DNA of 64,000 bases from Zobellia uliginosa (GTDB lineage Bacteria > Bacteroidota > Bacteroidia > Flavobacteriales > Flavobacteriaceae), in assembly GCF_018860745.1 (NCBI RefSeq), contig NZ_JAHKPY010000003.1, positions 558,001 through 622,000 of the forward strand. Direction: 5' to 3'. A model generated the notes under the pieces. That model had not been told where the DNA came from and searched no databases. It saw nothing but the letters and a program-made list of their open reading frames with translations. Positions 1 through 8,862 of the stretch are shown in pieces; position 1 is the first letter of the stretch, and the number at the start of each line of letters is the position of its first letter. The translations under genes were made by a program, and so were the position numbers.

Positions 1-2
1 AT

Positions 3-596
3 GAACCTATTAACAATTATGAGGTAATAAAAATCAAGGAGGGCGATATTCTTTCCTATGGTAAGCTGGAGAAAGGTTTTAGAAATTATCTTGCAATCAA
101 AGGAGGTTTTAAAACACCTTTGTTTTTGGGTAGCCGTTCACTTTTCTCTTCGGTAACAAAGAAGAACCATCTTGTAGATGGCAATGAATTGGAATATGAT
201 GAGTGTTCACATTTTGAACCTAAAATAAGTAAGCTAAAAGTAGATTCTTTTTTAGATGAAAAAGATTTAATGGTAACCCAGGGTCCTGAATACGGACATC
301 TTTCAGATAAACAATTGGAAATGATATTCGGAAAGAAATTTAGTATATCCAATGAAAATAATAGAATGGCCTATCAATTAGAAGAAAAAATAGTAGGGCT
401 TTCTATTTCTATGATTACTTCTGCTACTTTGCCCGGTACGGTTCAGTTAACCCCTTCTGGCAAATTAATCATTTTAATGAAAGACGGTCAGACTACAGGA
501 GGATATCCTCGGATACTACAACTTTCGGACAGAGCGATTTCAGTACTTGCCCAGAAAAAATATGGTGATGAGGTTCGTTTCAAATTGAATGCATAA
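3..596 (+). CDS. pxpC: 5-oxoprolinase subunit C (PxpC), biotin-dependent carboxyltransferase-like, 3' part
   Basis: The reading frame is open from the window edge and stops at 594-596, so only the C-terminal ~197 residues are present. The segment NYLAIKGGF...PLFLGSRS is the signature of the KipA/PxpC family (YLAVxGG...LGSRS), and the end (KYGDEVRF) is also typical. Family members form the PxpABC complex, which cleaves 5-oxoproline to glutamate with ATP. The start and the expected pxpA/pxpB neighbours lie outside the window. An internal ATG at 129 would give a shorter ORF but would cut the conserved motif, so I treat the gene as partial. Confidence 0.85.
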   Translation, partial: EPINNYEVIKIKEGDILSYGKLEKGFRNYLAIKGGFKTPLFLGSRSLFSSVTKKNHLVDGNELEYDECSHFEPKISKLKVDSFLDEKDLMVTQGPEYGHLSDKQLEMIFGKKFSISNENNRMAYQLEEKIVGLSISMITSATLPGTVQLTPSGKLIILMKDGQTTGGYPRILQLSDRAISVLAQKKYGDEVRFKLNA

Positions 597-739
597 TTAT
601 AACAGGGTATTTCTGCGAATAATTCATTGGTGTTCGTTTACATTTTGTTTAATATTGTTCTAATGAAAATCAAAGTGTATACAATGGTATTGATTAAGGT
701 CATTCTCGAAAGAGAGTGATGCAGATTTTCGTTGTTAAG

Positions 740-780
740 AAAGGCCTGTATCATAATTTATATGATGCAGGCCTTTTTTA
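740..780. terminator. Intrinsic terminator downstream of pxpC
   Basis: An inverted repeat AAGGCCTG...CAGGCCTT (inner arms ATCATA/TATGAT) is followed by a T-run. The A-rich left flank means it could work on both strands. It closes the pxpC transcript and isolates the ilv block. Confidence 0.8.
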
Positions 781-972
781 TGTTTTAGATGTTTTTAGCA
801 AAAAAAGAATCATCTTCTTCGTAAAAATAGCAGTGTGTAGTTGAAAAAAAATGAATTGAATATGATAAAATTAAGCAGTTAAATTATTGAAATTCAATGT
901 TTTGTATAATAATTTTAACTATTGGATTTAGATGCGAAAGCCACACCTAAACCCCTGAAATATAGAAAAGAA

Positions 973-980
973 TACCTTTG
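973..980 (+). promoter_or_regulatory. Putative -7 box upstream of ilvD
   Basis: TACCTTTG fits the Bacteroidota -7 consensus TAnnTTTG and lies about 50 nt before the ilvD start. No convincing -33 TTG is seen at the usual spacing, so this is tentative. The rest of the 434-bp gap (597-1030) holds the terminator at 740-780 and A+T-rich DNA. I see no other gene in it. Confidence 0.45.
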
Positions 981-1030
981 AGTAGAGAGAGTACATATTG
1001 TAAAAGGAACAACCAATTATATAGCACTTA

Positions 1031-2707
1031 ATGGAACTGAATAAATACAGTAAAAACGTAACACAAGACCCAACACAACCAGCCGCACAGGCAATGCTTT
1101 ATGCCATCGGTTTTAAAGATGAAGATTTTAACAAGCCGCTAATTGGCATCGCGAGTACTGGTTATGAGGGGAATCCTTGTAACATGCACTTAAATGATTT
1201 GGCCAAGTTGGTAAAGGAGGGTGTGAACTCAAAAGAAACTGTCGGTCTTATTTTCAATACCATTGGCGTTAGTGATGGTATTTCTATGGGTACACCTGGA
1301 ATGCGTTTCTCTCTTCCTTCCAGAGATATCATTGCAGATTCTATGGAAACAGTCGTACAAGGAATGTCATATGACGGTCTTGTAACTGTTGTTGGGTGTG
1401 ATAAAAATATGCCGGGTGCGCTTATTGCGATGTTACGTCTTAATCGTCCAGCAATTTTAGTTTACGGTGGCACCGTAGCTTCGGGATGTCATAATAGTAA
1501 AAGGTTGGATATTGTTTCTGCTTTTGAAGCATGGGGCGAGAAAGTAGCTGGTACGATGAAAGAGCCTGAGTACAAAGAAATAATCAAAGAGTCAATACCA
1601 GGAGCGGGAGCTTGTGGGGGTATGTATACAGCTAATACAATGGCATCTGCAATTGAAGCTTTGGGTATGTCTATGCCTTACAATTCTTCTAATCCTGCTA
1701 TTAGTAATGAAAAAAAGGAAGAAAGTATAGCGGCTGGTAAACAAATGCGCCTTCTTATAGAAAAGGATATTAAACCTTTGGATATTGTTACGCGTAAATC
1801 TCTAGAGAATGCTATACGTTTGGTTACCATATTGGGTGGTTCAACAAATGCCGTACTGCACTTCTTGGCTATTGCAAGAGCCGCGGATATTAAATTTACA
1901 CTGCAGGATTTCCAGCATATAAGTGATACCACTCCGTTTATTGCGGATTTAAAACCAAGTGGTAAGTACTTAATGGAAGATGTTCACCGTGTTGGTGGAA
2001 TCCCAGCGGTTTTAAAATATCTATTGAAAAATGGAATATTACATGGTGATTGTTTAACGGTTACCGGTAAAACGTTAGCTGAAAATCTAGAATCGGTTCC
2101 GGATTTAGAAGAAGGTCAAGATGTAATCATGCCTTTGGAGAACCCGATTAAGGCTACGGGTCACTTGCGTATGTTATATGGGAATTTAGCAGAGAACGGT
2201 TCTGTAGCTAAAATTACAGGTAAAGAAGGGTTGTTGTTCAAAGGAACAGCTAAAGTTTTTAACGGAGAGTACGCTGCCAATGATGGTATTCGTACGGGCT
2301 TGGTTAAGAAAGGTGATGTTGTGGTCATTCGTTATGAAGGACCAAAAGGAGGTCCTGGTATGCCGGAAATGCTTAAGCCTACCGCTGCTATTATGGGAGC
2401 GGGACTAGGTAAAGATGTTGCATTAATTACAGATGGTCGCTTCTCTGGTGGTACACATGGTTTTGTTGTAGGACATATTTCACCGGAAGCACAAGAAGGT
2501 GGGAATATTGCTTTGGTAGAAGATGGCGATATTATTACCATTGATGCGGAAACCAATTCAATTAATGTAGAGGTTTCGGACGAGGTATTGGCAAAAAGAA
2601 AAGAATCTTGGGTTGAACCTGAGTTGAAGTTTAAGAAAGGTGTGTTGTACAAATATGCACGATCAGTATCATCCGCTGCACAAGGTTGTGTAACCGATGA
2701 GTTTTAA
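1031..2707 (+). CDS. ilvD: Dihydroxy-acid dehydratase
   Basis: This 558-aa protein has the full length of the IlvD/Edd family. It dehydrates 2,3-dihydroxy-3-methylbutanoate and -pentanoate to the 2-oxoacids, the third step of valine and isoleucine synthesis. The three Fe-S cluster cysteines are at about C50 (NPCNMH), C123 (GCDKNMPG) and C195 ([12 protein letters not shown]). The C-terminal swivel domain carries [11 protein letters not shown] and [11 protein letters not shown]. The ATG at 1031 gives the usual N-terminus. It is first in a plus-strand block with ilvB, ilvN, ilvC and ilvA, 87 bp before ilvB. Confidence 0.97.
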   Translation: MELNKYSKNVTQDPTQPAAQAMLYAIGFKDEDFNKPLIGIASTGYEGNPCNMHLNDLAKLVKEGVNSKETVGLIFNTIGVSDGISMGTPGMRFSLPSRDIIADSMETVVQGMSYDGLVTVVGCDKNMPGALIAMLRLNRPAILVYGGTVASGCHNSKRLDIVSAFEAWGEKVAGTMKEPEYKEIIKESIPGAGACGGMYTANTMASAIEALGMSMPYNSSNPAISNEKKEESIAAGKQMRLLIEKDIKPLDIVTRKSLENAIRLVTILGGSTNAVLHFLAIARAADIKFTLQDFQHISDTTPFIADLKPSGKYLMEDVHRVGGIPAVLKYLLKNGILHGDCLTVTGKTLAENLESVPDLEEGQDVIMPLENPIKATGHLRMLYGNLAENGSVAKITGKEGLLFKGTAKVFNGEYAANDGIRTGLVKKGDVVVIRYEGPKGGPGMPEMLKPTAAIMGAGLGKDVALITDGRFSGGTHGFVVGHISPEAQEGGNIALVEDGDIITIDAETNSINVEVSDEVLAKRKESWVEPELKFKKGVLYKYARSVSSAAQGCVTDEF

Positions 2708-2794
2708 TGAACATGAAAGGATTTTTCGGAGTATAAAGAGAAATCACAAGCAGAGAGGTCTCTGCAAACTAGCTATTATAAGGAATGAAGGCCT

Positions 2795-4528
2795 ATGGAA
2801 ACAGTTAAGATCAAAACGGAAGTGAACCCAAAGAAAACAAAAATGAAGATTAGTGGTGCAGAAGCCATCATACATTGTTTGCTGGCAGAGGGTGTAGATT
2901 TGCTATATGGTTACCCAGGTGGTGCGATCATGCCTGTTTATGATGAACTATATAAATTTCAGGATAAACTAACGCATATCTTAACGCGTCATGAGCAAGG
3001 TGCTACACATGCAGCTCAAGGGTATGCTAGGGTTTCGGGTAGAGTTGGGGTTGCTATGGCTACATCTGGTCCTGGGGCTACAAATCTGGTTACTGGTTTG
3101 GCGGATGCTCAAATAGATTCTACGCCAATGGTTTGTATAACGGGGCAGGTTACCCGTCATTTGCTCGGGTCCGATGCTTTTCAAGAAACGGATATTATCG
3201 GAATTTCCACTCCGGTTACGAAATGGAATTATCAGATAACCGAAGCTTCTGAAATCCCTGAAATTATGGCCAAGGCTTTTTATATAGCCAAGTCTGGCAG
3301 ACCGGGTCCGGTGTTGGTAGATATCACTAAAAATGCTCAGATAGATGAGTTTGATTTTAGTTATGAAAAATGCACAGCTGTACGTAGTTACAATCCGGTA
3401 CCTAAACCTAACGTTGAAGCTATAGAAGCTGCTGCTAAACTTATTAATAATGCTAAGAAACCACTTATAGTTTGGGGTCAAGGTGTTATATTAGGAAAAG
3501 CTGAAGAAGAGCTCAAAGCTTTAGTTGAAAAGTCTGGCGTTCCTGCAGCGTGGACTATTATGGGAGCTTCCGCGTTGGACAATGAACATCCTTTAAATGT
3601 GGGTATGGTTGGTATGCATGGTAACTATGGGCCAAACGTATTAACCAATGAGTGTGATGTTTTGATTGCTATTGGTATGCGTTTTGACGACCGTGTTACG
3701 GGTAGTTTGGATACCTATGCGAAACAAGCAAAGGTTATCCACTTTGAAATAGATAAAGCGGAAATCAATAAAAACGTTCATGCAGATGTTGCTGTTTTAG
3801 GTAATTCCAAAGAAACGCTTGGATTATTGTTGCCAATGCTGAAAGAAAATAAACATACGGCTTGGCATAACGAATTCAAAGAGAAGTATAAAGTTGAATT
3901 TGAACAAGTAATCAAAAACGATATTCACCCAACTAAAGAGGGGTTGACTATGGGTGAGGTCATTGAGCAGATAAATATTGAATCTGAGCAAAAAGCCGTA
4001 ATTGTTACGGATGTAGGGCAGCACCAGATGATTGGTTGTCGTTACGCCAAATTTAAGCAGAGCAAGAGTAATATAACGTCTGGTGGTCTTGGGACTATGG
4101 GATTCGCTCTTCCTGCGGCTATTGGTGCTAAAATGGGCGCTATGGAGCGTGAGGTCGTTGCTATTATTGGTGATGGCGGTTATCAAATGACCATACAAGA
4201 ATTGGGGGTTATCTTTCAACATAATGTACCTGTAAAAATAGTGGTGTTGAATAATGAACACTTGGGCATGGTGCGCCAGTGGCAAGAACTTTTCTTTGAC
4301 AGAAGGTACGCTTCAACGGTAATGACCAATCCTGATTTTGTCAAGATTGCAGAAGGGTACAGTATAGAGGCCAGAAGAGTAAGTACTCGTGAAGATATGA
4401 AGGCCGCAATTAAGGAAATGATTGCTTCTAAAAATCCGTATTTCCTTGAAGTAAAGGTAGAGCAGGAAGATAATGTGTTTCCAATGATTCCTTCTGGAGC
4501 TTCGGTTTCTGAAGTCCGTCTTAAATAA
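2795..4528 (+). CDS. ilvB: Acetolactate synthase, large catalytic subunit
   Basis: This 577-aa ThDP-dependent enzyme joins two pyruvates, or pyruvate and 2-oxobutyrate, at the first common step of valine/leucine and isoleucine synthesis. The catalytic glutamate is at about E67 in RHEQGATHAAQGYAR. The ThDP/Mg motif GDGGYQMTIQELGV lies near residue 455, and NNEHLGMVRQWQ is typical of AHAS. A lysine-rich ~18-residue leader precedes the conserved start. The regulatory subunit ilvN is not adjacent: an O-methyltransferase-like gene lies between. A small GCAGAGA/TCTCTGC inverted repeat precedes it at 2750-2765. Confidence 0.97.
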   Translation: METVKIKTEVNPKKTKMKISGAEAIIHCLLAEGVDLLYGYPGGAIMPVYDELYKFQDKLTHILTRHEQGATHAAQGYARVSGRVGVAMATSGPGATNLVTGLADAQIDSTPMVCITGQVTRHLLGSDAFQETDIIGISTPVTKWNYQITEASEIPEIMAKAFYIAKSGRPGPVLVDITKNAQIDEFDFSYEKCTAVRSYNPVPKPNVEAIEAAAKLINNAKKPLIVWGQGVILGKAEEELKALVEKSGVPAAWTIMGASALDNEHPLNVGMVGMHGNYGPNVLTNECDVLIAIGMRFDDRVTGSLDTYAKQAKVIHFEIDKAEINKNVHADVAVLGNSKETLGLLLPMLKENKHTAWHNEFKEKYKVEFEQVIKNDIHPTKEGLTMGEVIEQINIESEQKAVIVTDVGQHQMIGCRYAKFKQSKSNITSGGLGTMGFALPAAIGAKMGAMEREVVAIIGDGGYQMTIQELGVIFQHNVPVKIVVLNNEHLGMVRQWQELFFDRRYASTVMTNPDFVKIAEGYSIEARRVSTREDMKAAIKEMIASKNPYFLEVKVEQEDNVFPMIPSGASVSEVRLK

Positions 4529-4575
4529 CCTGCTAGAACAATACTTCATTTAACTATCCATTTAAATCAACCCAG

Positions 4576-5157
4576 GTGTTAGATTCCAATATACAGGACA
4601 AGCCAGAAATTCATTCGCAAATAGAACAGAAGTCAAAGGACATAGGCTTTACTATGCCTTCTGATTTGTATATAGGTACACTGCTAAAAACCCTTATGGC
4701 TTCAAAACCCAAAGGAAGGTTTTTGGAATTGGGCACGGGAATCGGTTTGAGTCTTTCTTGGATGGTAGATGGTATGGATTTGGAATCTGAATTGATATCA
4801 GTCGATAACGATTCAAAGCTAATTGAAATTGTTTCGGAATATTTCAAAGCGGATAAAAGAGTAGAGCTTATTTGTGAAGATGGTTCAAAATGGATAAAAA
4901 ATTATTCCGGAGATAAGTTCGATTTGATTTTTGCCGATGCTTGGCCTGGTAAATATAGTGAGATTGATGAAGTATTGAACTTTATCAAAGTAGGTGGTTT
5001 TTATGTCATAGATGATATGACCGCTCAACCCAATTGGCCAGAAGGGCATGAAGATAATGTAGAGCGGTTGGTTGCTTATTTAGAAGAAAGAGATGACGTT
5101 ACATTGACCAAATTAAATTGGTCCACGGGCTTGATTATTGCAGTTAAGAATAGTTGA
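4576..5157 (+). CDS. O-methyltransferase-like SAM-dependent protein
   Basis: This 193-aa class I methyltransferase-fold protein has motif I at FLELGTGIGLSLSW, an acidic strand end (ISVDND) and motif IV (FDLIFADAWPGKY), as in family 3 O-methyltransferases. The substrate is unknown. The start at 4576 is a GTG, and no in-frame ATG gives a complete fold until about residue 28. It lies inside the ilv block between the two acetolactate synthase subunits, so it is probably cotranscribed. Nothing in the sequence shows a link to amino acid synthesis. Confidence 0.8.
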   Translation: MLDSNIQDKPEIHSQIEQKSKDIGFTMPSDLYIGTLLKTLMASKPKGRFLELGTGIGLSLSWMVDGMDLESELISVDNDSKLIEIVSEYFKADKRVELICEDGSKWIKNYSGDKFDLIFADAWPGKYSEIDEVLNFIKVGGFYVIDDMTAQPNWPEGHEDNVERLVAYLEERDDVTLTKLNWSTGLIIAVKNS

Positions 5158-5162
5158 GTAAT

Positions 5163-5258
5163 GCGATTTGAATCGCAGATTTTGAAATATTAGGTTGTAA
5201 AAACTTGCTCTCGGGTGCAGCCGAGAGGTTAAAAAATTACATGTTTGTTATCGGCTGC
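5163..5258 (+). promoter_or_regulatory. Competing hairpins upstream of ilvN
   Basis: The 129-bp gap before ilvN holds GCGATT/AATCGC (5163-5176), CTCTCGG/CCGAGAG (5208-5227) and GCAGCCGA (5217-5224), which is fully complementary to TCGGCTGC (5251-5258). The last two pairings share bases and cannot form together, as in attenuator or riboswitch-like leaders. Alternatively this is a short interspersed palindromic repeat. No ligand domain is recognised. Confidence 0.35.
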
Positions 5259-5286
5259 GCTCGATGAAACCTTATTAAATTGAACA

Positions 5287-5817
5287 ATGGAAAAAGAATG
5301 GTTTACCATATCGGTATATTCGGAAAACAATGTAGGTTTACTGAATAGAATTTCTGGAATTTTCTTAAAGAGACACATTAATATAGAGAGTTTAAACGTC
5401 TCAAAATCAGAAATTGAAGGTGTTTCAAAATTCACTATAGTCGTCCATACTACGGAAAAATGGACACGTAATATCGTGGGACAAATAGAGAAACAAATAG
5501 AGGTTATAAAGGCATTTTATCATACTGATGAAGAAACTATTTATCAAGAATCCGTTCTGTTCAAAATAGCTTCTAATTTACTTTTTGACGAAAGACAAAT
5601 TCAGAATATCATTAAGGACAACAATTCGCAAATAGTAACGGTTGCCCGAGACTTTTTTGTAATTGCAAAGTCTGGCCGTAGAAATGAAATCAACGAAATG
5701 TATGACCAACTAAAACCTTTTGGTATTATGCAGTTTGTGCGCACAGGTCGTATTTCGGTTTCAAAAGAAGAAATGCAGATTACAGCTTTATTGAACGAGT
5801 TTTATCAAGATAAATAA
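5287..5817 (+). CDS. ilvN: Acetolactate synthase, small regulatory subunit
   Basis: This 176-aa protein has the usual IlvN/IlvH length. The N-terminal ACT domain (FTISVYSENNVGLLNRISGI) binds the feedback inhibitor, normally valine, and the C-terminal domain includes DFFVIAKSGRRNEI and FGIMQFVRTGRISV. It would form the holoenzyme with the IlvB product encoded upstream. It lies downstream of the hairpin-rich gap and 93 bp before ilvC. Confidence 0.95.
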   Translation: MEKEWFTISVYSENNVGLLNRISGIFLKRHINIESLNVSKSEIEGVSKFTIVVHTTEKWTRNIVGQIEKQIEVIKAFYHTDEETIYQESVLFKIASNLLFDERQIQNIIKDNNSQIVTVARDFFVIAKSGRRNEINEMYDQLKPFGIMQFVRTGRISVSKEEMQITALLNEFYQDK

Positions 5818-5876
5818 CAAAATAGAAATCAATAATTAATTTAATAAAAGATTCTGGTCAACGTCTATTTTTAAAG

Positions 5877-5884
5877 TAGCTTTG
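5877..5884 (+). promoter_or_regulatory. Putative internal -7 box upstream of ilvC
   Basis: TAGCTTTG matches TAnnTTTG exactly and lies 27 nt before the ilvC ATG. No clear -33 TTG is seen. If active, ilvC and ilvA could be transcribed apart from ilvD-ilvB-ilvN. Confidence 0.45.
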
Positions 5885-5910
5885 GGTGGAATTTAAAACA
5901 CGATTGAAAA

Positions 5911-7386
5911 ATGGCAAATTACTTTAATACACTATCATTGAGAGATCAATTGAAGCAATTGGGCAAATGTAGGTTCATGGATGCTTCGGAATTCGCCGAT
6001 GGTGTATCTGCTCTAAAAGGAAAAAAAATAGTTGTTGTTGGTTGTGGAGCCCAAGGCTTGAACCAAGGTTTGAACATGCGTGATTCTGGTTTGGATATCG
6101 CTTATACCTTGCGTGATGCTGCAATTAAAGAAAAAAGACAGTCATTTTTAAATGCCACAGAAAACGGATTCACCGTTGGTACATACGAAGAATTGATTCC
6201 TTCTGCGGATGTTGTTATCAACCTTACTCCGGATAAGCAGCACACAGCTGTTGTTAATGCTGTAATGCCATTAATGAAAAAAGGAGCTACATTATCATAT
6301 TCACACGGTTTTAATATCGTAGAAGAAGGTACGCAGGTTCGTGAAGATCTTACGGTTATCATGGTAGCGCCAAAGAGTCCAGGTTCAGAGGTTCGTGAAG
6401 AGTACAAAAGAGGTTTTGGTGTGCCAACATTAATTGCGGTTCACCCGGAGAACGATCCAGAAGGAAAAGGTTTGGAACAAGCTAAAGCATATGCAGCCGG
6501 TACAGGTGGTCATAGAGCAGGTGTTCTTGAGTCTTCCTTTGTTGCTGAAGTAAAGTCGGATTTAATGGGGGAGCAAACAATCCTATGTGGGTTGTTGCAA
6601 ACCGGAAGTATCCTTTGTTTCGATAAAATGATCGAGAAAGGCATTGATGCTGGTTATGCTTCCAAATTAATTCAATACGGATGGGAAACCATTACGGAAG
6701 GAATGAAGTACGGGGGTATCACTAACATGATGGACCGTCTTTCCAACCCTGCCAAAATTAAAGCTTTTGAACTTTCAGAAGAATTGAAGGATATTATGCG
6801 TCCGCTTTTTCAAAAGCATATGGATGATATTATGACCGGTCATTTCTCTAAAACAATGATGGAAGATTGGGCTAACGATGATAAGAACTTATTAACATGG
6901 AGAGCGGAAACTGGCGAAACCGCTTTTGAAAAAACTCCTGCAGGTAGTGTTAATATTTCTGAACAAGAGTTTTATGACAATGGTGTATTAATGATCGCTA
7001 TGGTTAGAGCTGGTGTAGAATTGGCTTTTGAAAGTATGACGGAATCCGGAATCATTGGTGAATCTGCTTATTATGAGTCATTACATGAAACTCCGCTAAT
7101 CGCTAATACCATTGCAAGAAAAAAGTTGTTCGAAATGAACCGTGTTATTTCTGATACCGCTGAGTATGGTTGTTATTTGTTTGATCATGCATGTAAGCCG
7201 TTGTTGACGGATTTCATGAAAAAGATAGATACAGATGTTATTGGTAAAGCATTTGCTGCCGATAAAGGTAATGGTGTAGATAATGCTAAGTTAATTACGG
7301 TTAATAAGGCACTGCGTGATCACCCAGTAGAGATTGTAGGCGCAAGACTTCGTGGCGCTATGACGGCAATGAAGCCGATCGTATAA
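5911..7386 (+). CDS. ilvC: Ketol-acid reductoisomerase, class II (long form)
   Basis: The 491-aa length marks this as the long class II enzyme with a duplicated C-terminal knotted domain, as in E. coli, not the ~330-aa class I form. The N-terminal Rossmann motif is [20 protein letters not shown]. The conserved domain shows [13 protein letters not shown] and the second repeat [12 protein letters not shown]. It isomerises and reduces acetolactate or acetohydroxybutyrate with NADPH. The start fits the family ([14 protein letters not shown]). Confidence 0.97.
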   Translation: MANYFNTLSLRDQLKQLGKCRFMDASEFADGVSALKGKKIVVVGCGAQGLNQGLNMRDSGLDIAYTLRDAAIKEKRQSFLNATENGFTVGTYEELIPSADVVINLTPDKQHTAVVNAVMPLMKKGATLSYSHGFNIVEEGTQVREDLTVIMVAPKSPGSEVREEYKRGFGVPTLIAVHPENDPEGKGLEQAKAYAAGTGGHRAGVLESSFVAEVKSDLMGEQTILCGLLQTGSILCFDKMIEKGIDAGYASKLIQYGWETITEGMKYGGITNMMDRLSNPAKIKAFELSEELKDIMRPLFQKHMDDIMTGHFSKTMMEDWANDDKNLLTWRAETGETAFEKTPAGSVNISEQEFYDNGVLMIAMVRAGVELAFESMTESGIIGESAYYESLHETPLIANTIARKKLFEMNRVISDTAEYGCYLFDHACKPLLTDFMKKIDTDVIGKAFAADKGNGVDNAKLITVNKALRDHPVEIVGARLRGAMTAMKPIV

Positions 7387-7397
7387 TTAATAAAACA

Positions 7398-7461
7398 ACC
7401 CTGTCCGGTTTTTTTAATCTTCCAGAATATAGGAACATTAAAATTCTAGACAGGGTTTTTT
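7398..7461 (+). terminator. Terminator-like hairpin between ilvC and ilvA
   Basis: ACCCTGTC (7398-7405) pairs with GACAGGGT (7449-7456), followed by a run of six T (7456-7461). The ilvA ATG follows only three bases later, so the hairpin occupies the ilvA translation initiation region. It may end the ilvC transcript or reduce read-through into ilvA. Confidence 0.55.
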
Positions 7462-7464
7462 AAT

Positions 7465-8715
7465 ATGGCATATTTTCCTAAAATATCGGATATACAAAAG
7501 GCAGCGGCTACCATTGCGCAAGTGGCAACGGTAACTCCGCTTATGTCCAGTATTCGTTTATCTAAGTCATATGATGCCAATATACTTCTTAAAAGAGAGG
7601 ATTTACACCGGGTTCGCTCGTATAAAATTCGTGGAGCATTTAATAAAATAAGTTCGCTCTCGGAGATAGAAAGAGAAAACGGAATTGTTTGTGCCAGTGC
7701 TGGTAATCATGCCCAAGGCGTAGCTTTTGCTTGCAATCATTTAGAGATTCCGGGTACAATATATATGCCATCTGTAACACCAAAACAGAAAGTAGAGCAA
7801 ACTAGATTGTTTGGGGGAGAGTGGGTAACCATAGTTTTGGAAGGTGATACGTTTGATGATTCCTCAAAGAGTGCCAGAGCATTTTGTAAGCGTAATGCAA
7901 AAACTTTTATTCATCCTTTTGATGATCCTAAGGTAATAGAGGGTCAAGGTACTGTGGGGTTGGAGTTGTTGGATCAATTCAAGGAACCTATAGATTATAT
8001 ATTTGTGGCCATTGGTGGTGGAGGATTGGCATCTGGGCTAATTGGCGTTTTTAAAGAATTGTCTCCCGATACCAAAATTATAGGGGTCGAGCCAGAGGGA
8101 GCACCATCTATGAAGACTTCCATAGAGAACAATAAGAATACAGAGCTTCTTAAAATCGATAAATTTATTGATGGCGCTGCGGTACAAAAAGTGGGTGATC
8201 TTACTTTTAAAATCTGTAAAAACGGTTTATACCGTATGGTTACAGTGGCAGAAGGTAAAGTTTGCCAAACTATATTGGATCTTTACAATAGGGATGCTAT
8301 AGTTGTTGAGCCGGCAGGTGCATTGACTATTTCTGCTTTAGATGGTTTTGCAAAAGAGATAAAAGGTAAGAATGTAGTTTGTATTGTAAGTGGAAGCAAT
8401 AATGATATCACCAGAACCGCAGAGATTAAAGAACGTGCTTTACTTTATGGTCAGCTTAAACATTATTTTATAGTTAGATTTCCGCAAAGACCAGGGGCGT
8501 TAAAGGAGTTTGTTGCTGAAATTTTAGGTCCTGACGATGATATTACTCATTTTGAATACTCTAAAAAATCGAGTAGGGAGAATGCTCCTGCTATTGTAGG
8601 TATAGAATTAAAGAGCCCGAATGACCTTCAGCCTTTAATTCAACGTATGAAAGCCAACAACTTTTATGGAGATTATTTAAACGATAAACCAGACCTTTTT
8701 CAATATTTGGTTTAA
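7465..8715 (+). CDS. ilvA: Threonine dehydratase (threonine ammonia-lyase), biosynthetic
   Basis: This 416-aa fold-type II PLP enzyme converts threonine to 2-oxobutyrate and ammonia for isoleucine synthesis. The PLP lysine is at about K54 in RVRSYKIRGAFNK. The phosphate-binding glycine loop is AIGGGGLASG, and GSNNDI is near the end of the catalytic domain. A single C-terminal ACT-like regulatory region (HYFIVRFPQRPGALKEFV) matches the shorter allosteric form. The start lies directly after a hairpin T-run with no Shine-Dalgarno site. Citramalate synthase, if gene 13188-14702 is one, would bypass this step. Confidence 0.93.
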   Translation: MAYFPKISDIQKAAATIAQVATVTPLMSSIRLSKSYDANILLKREDLHRVRSYKIRGAFNKISSLSEIERENGIVCASAGNHAQGVAFACNHLEIPGTIYMPSVTPKQKVEQTRLFGGEWVTIVLEGDTFDDSSKSARAFCKRNAKTFIHPFDDPKVIEGQGTVGLELLDQFKEPIDYIFVAIGGGGLASGLIGVFKELSPDTKIIGVEPEGAPSMKTSIENNKNTELLKIDKFIDGAAVQKVGDLTFKICKNGLYRMVTVAEGKVCQTILDLYNRDAIVVEPAGALTISALDGFAKEIKGKNVVCIVSGSNNDITRTAEIKERALLYGQLKHYFIVRFPQRPGALKEFVAEILGPDDDITHFEYSKKSSRENAPAIVGIELKSPNDLQPLIQRMKANNFYGDYLNDKPDLFQYLV

Positions 8716-8862
8716 GGTTTCACAATTTCTTACTCTTTTATGAAATTGCGGCTAATCACCTACATTTAATTTTCTTAAAAAACAGCTTCAATTTCAGAAT
8801 TACGTACTTTCGTATAGTTACTTTTTGTGGCATAATATCTATTACCATAAACCATCCTGAAA

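Noticed and set aside
931-957. Leader peptide for ilv attenuation upstream of ilvD
   Set aside because: A short ATG frame exists but lies upstream of the likely -7 box, has no run of Ile, Val or Leu codons and no linked terminator.
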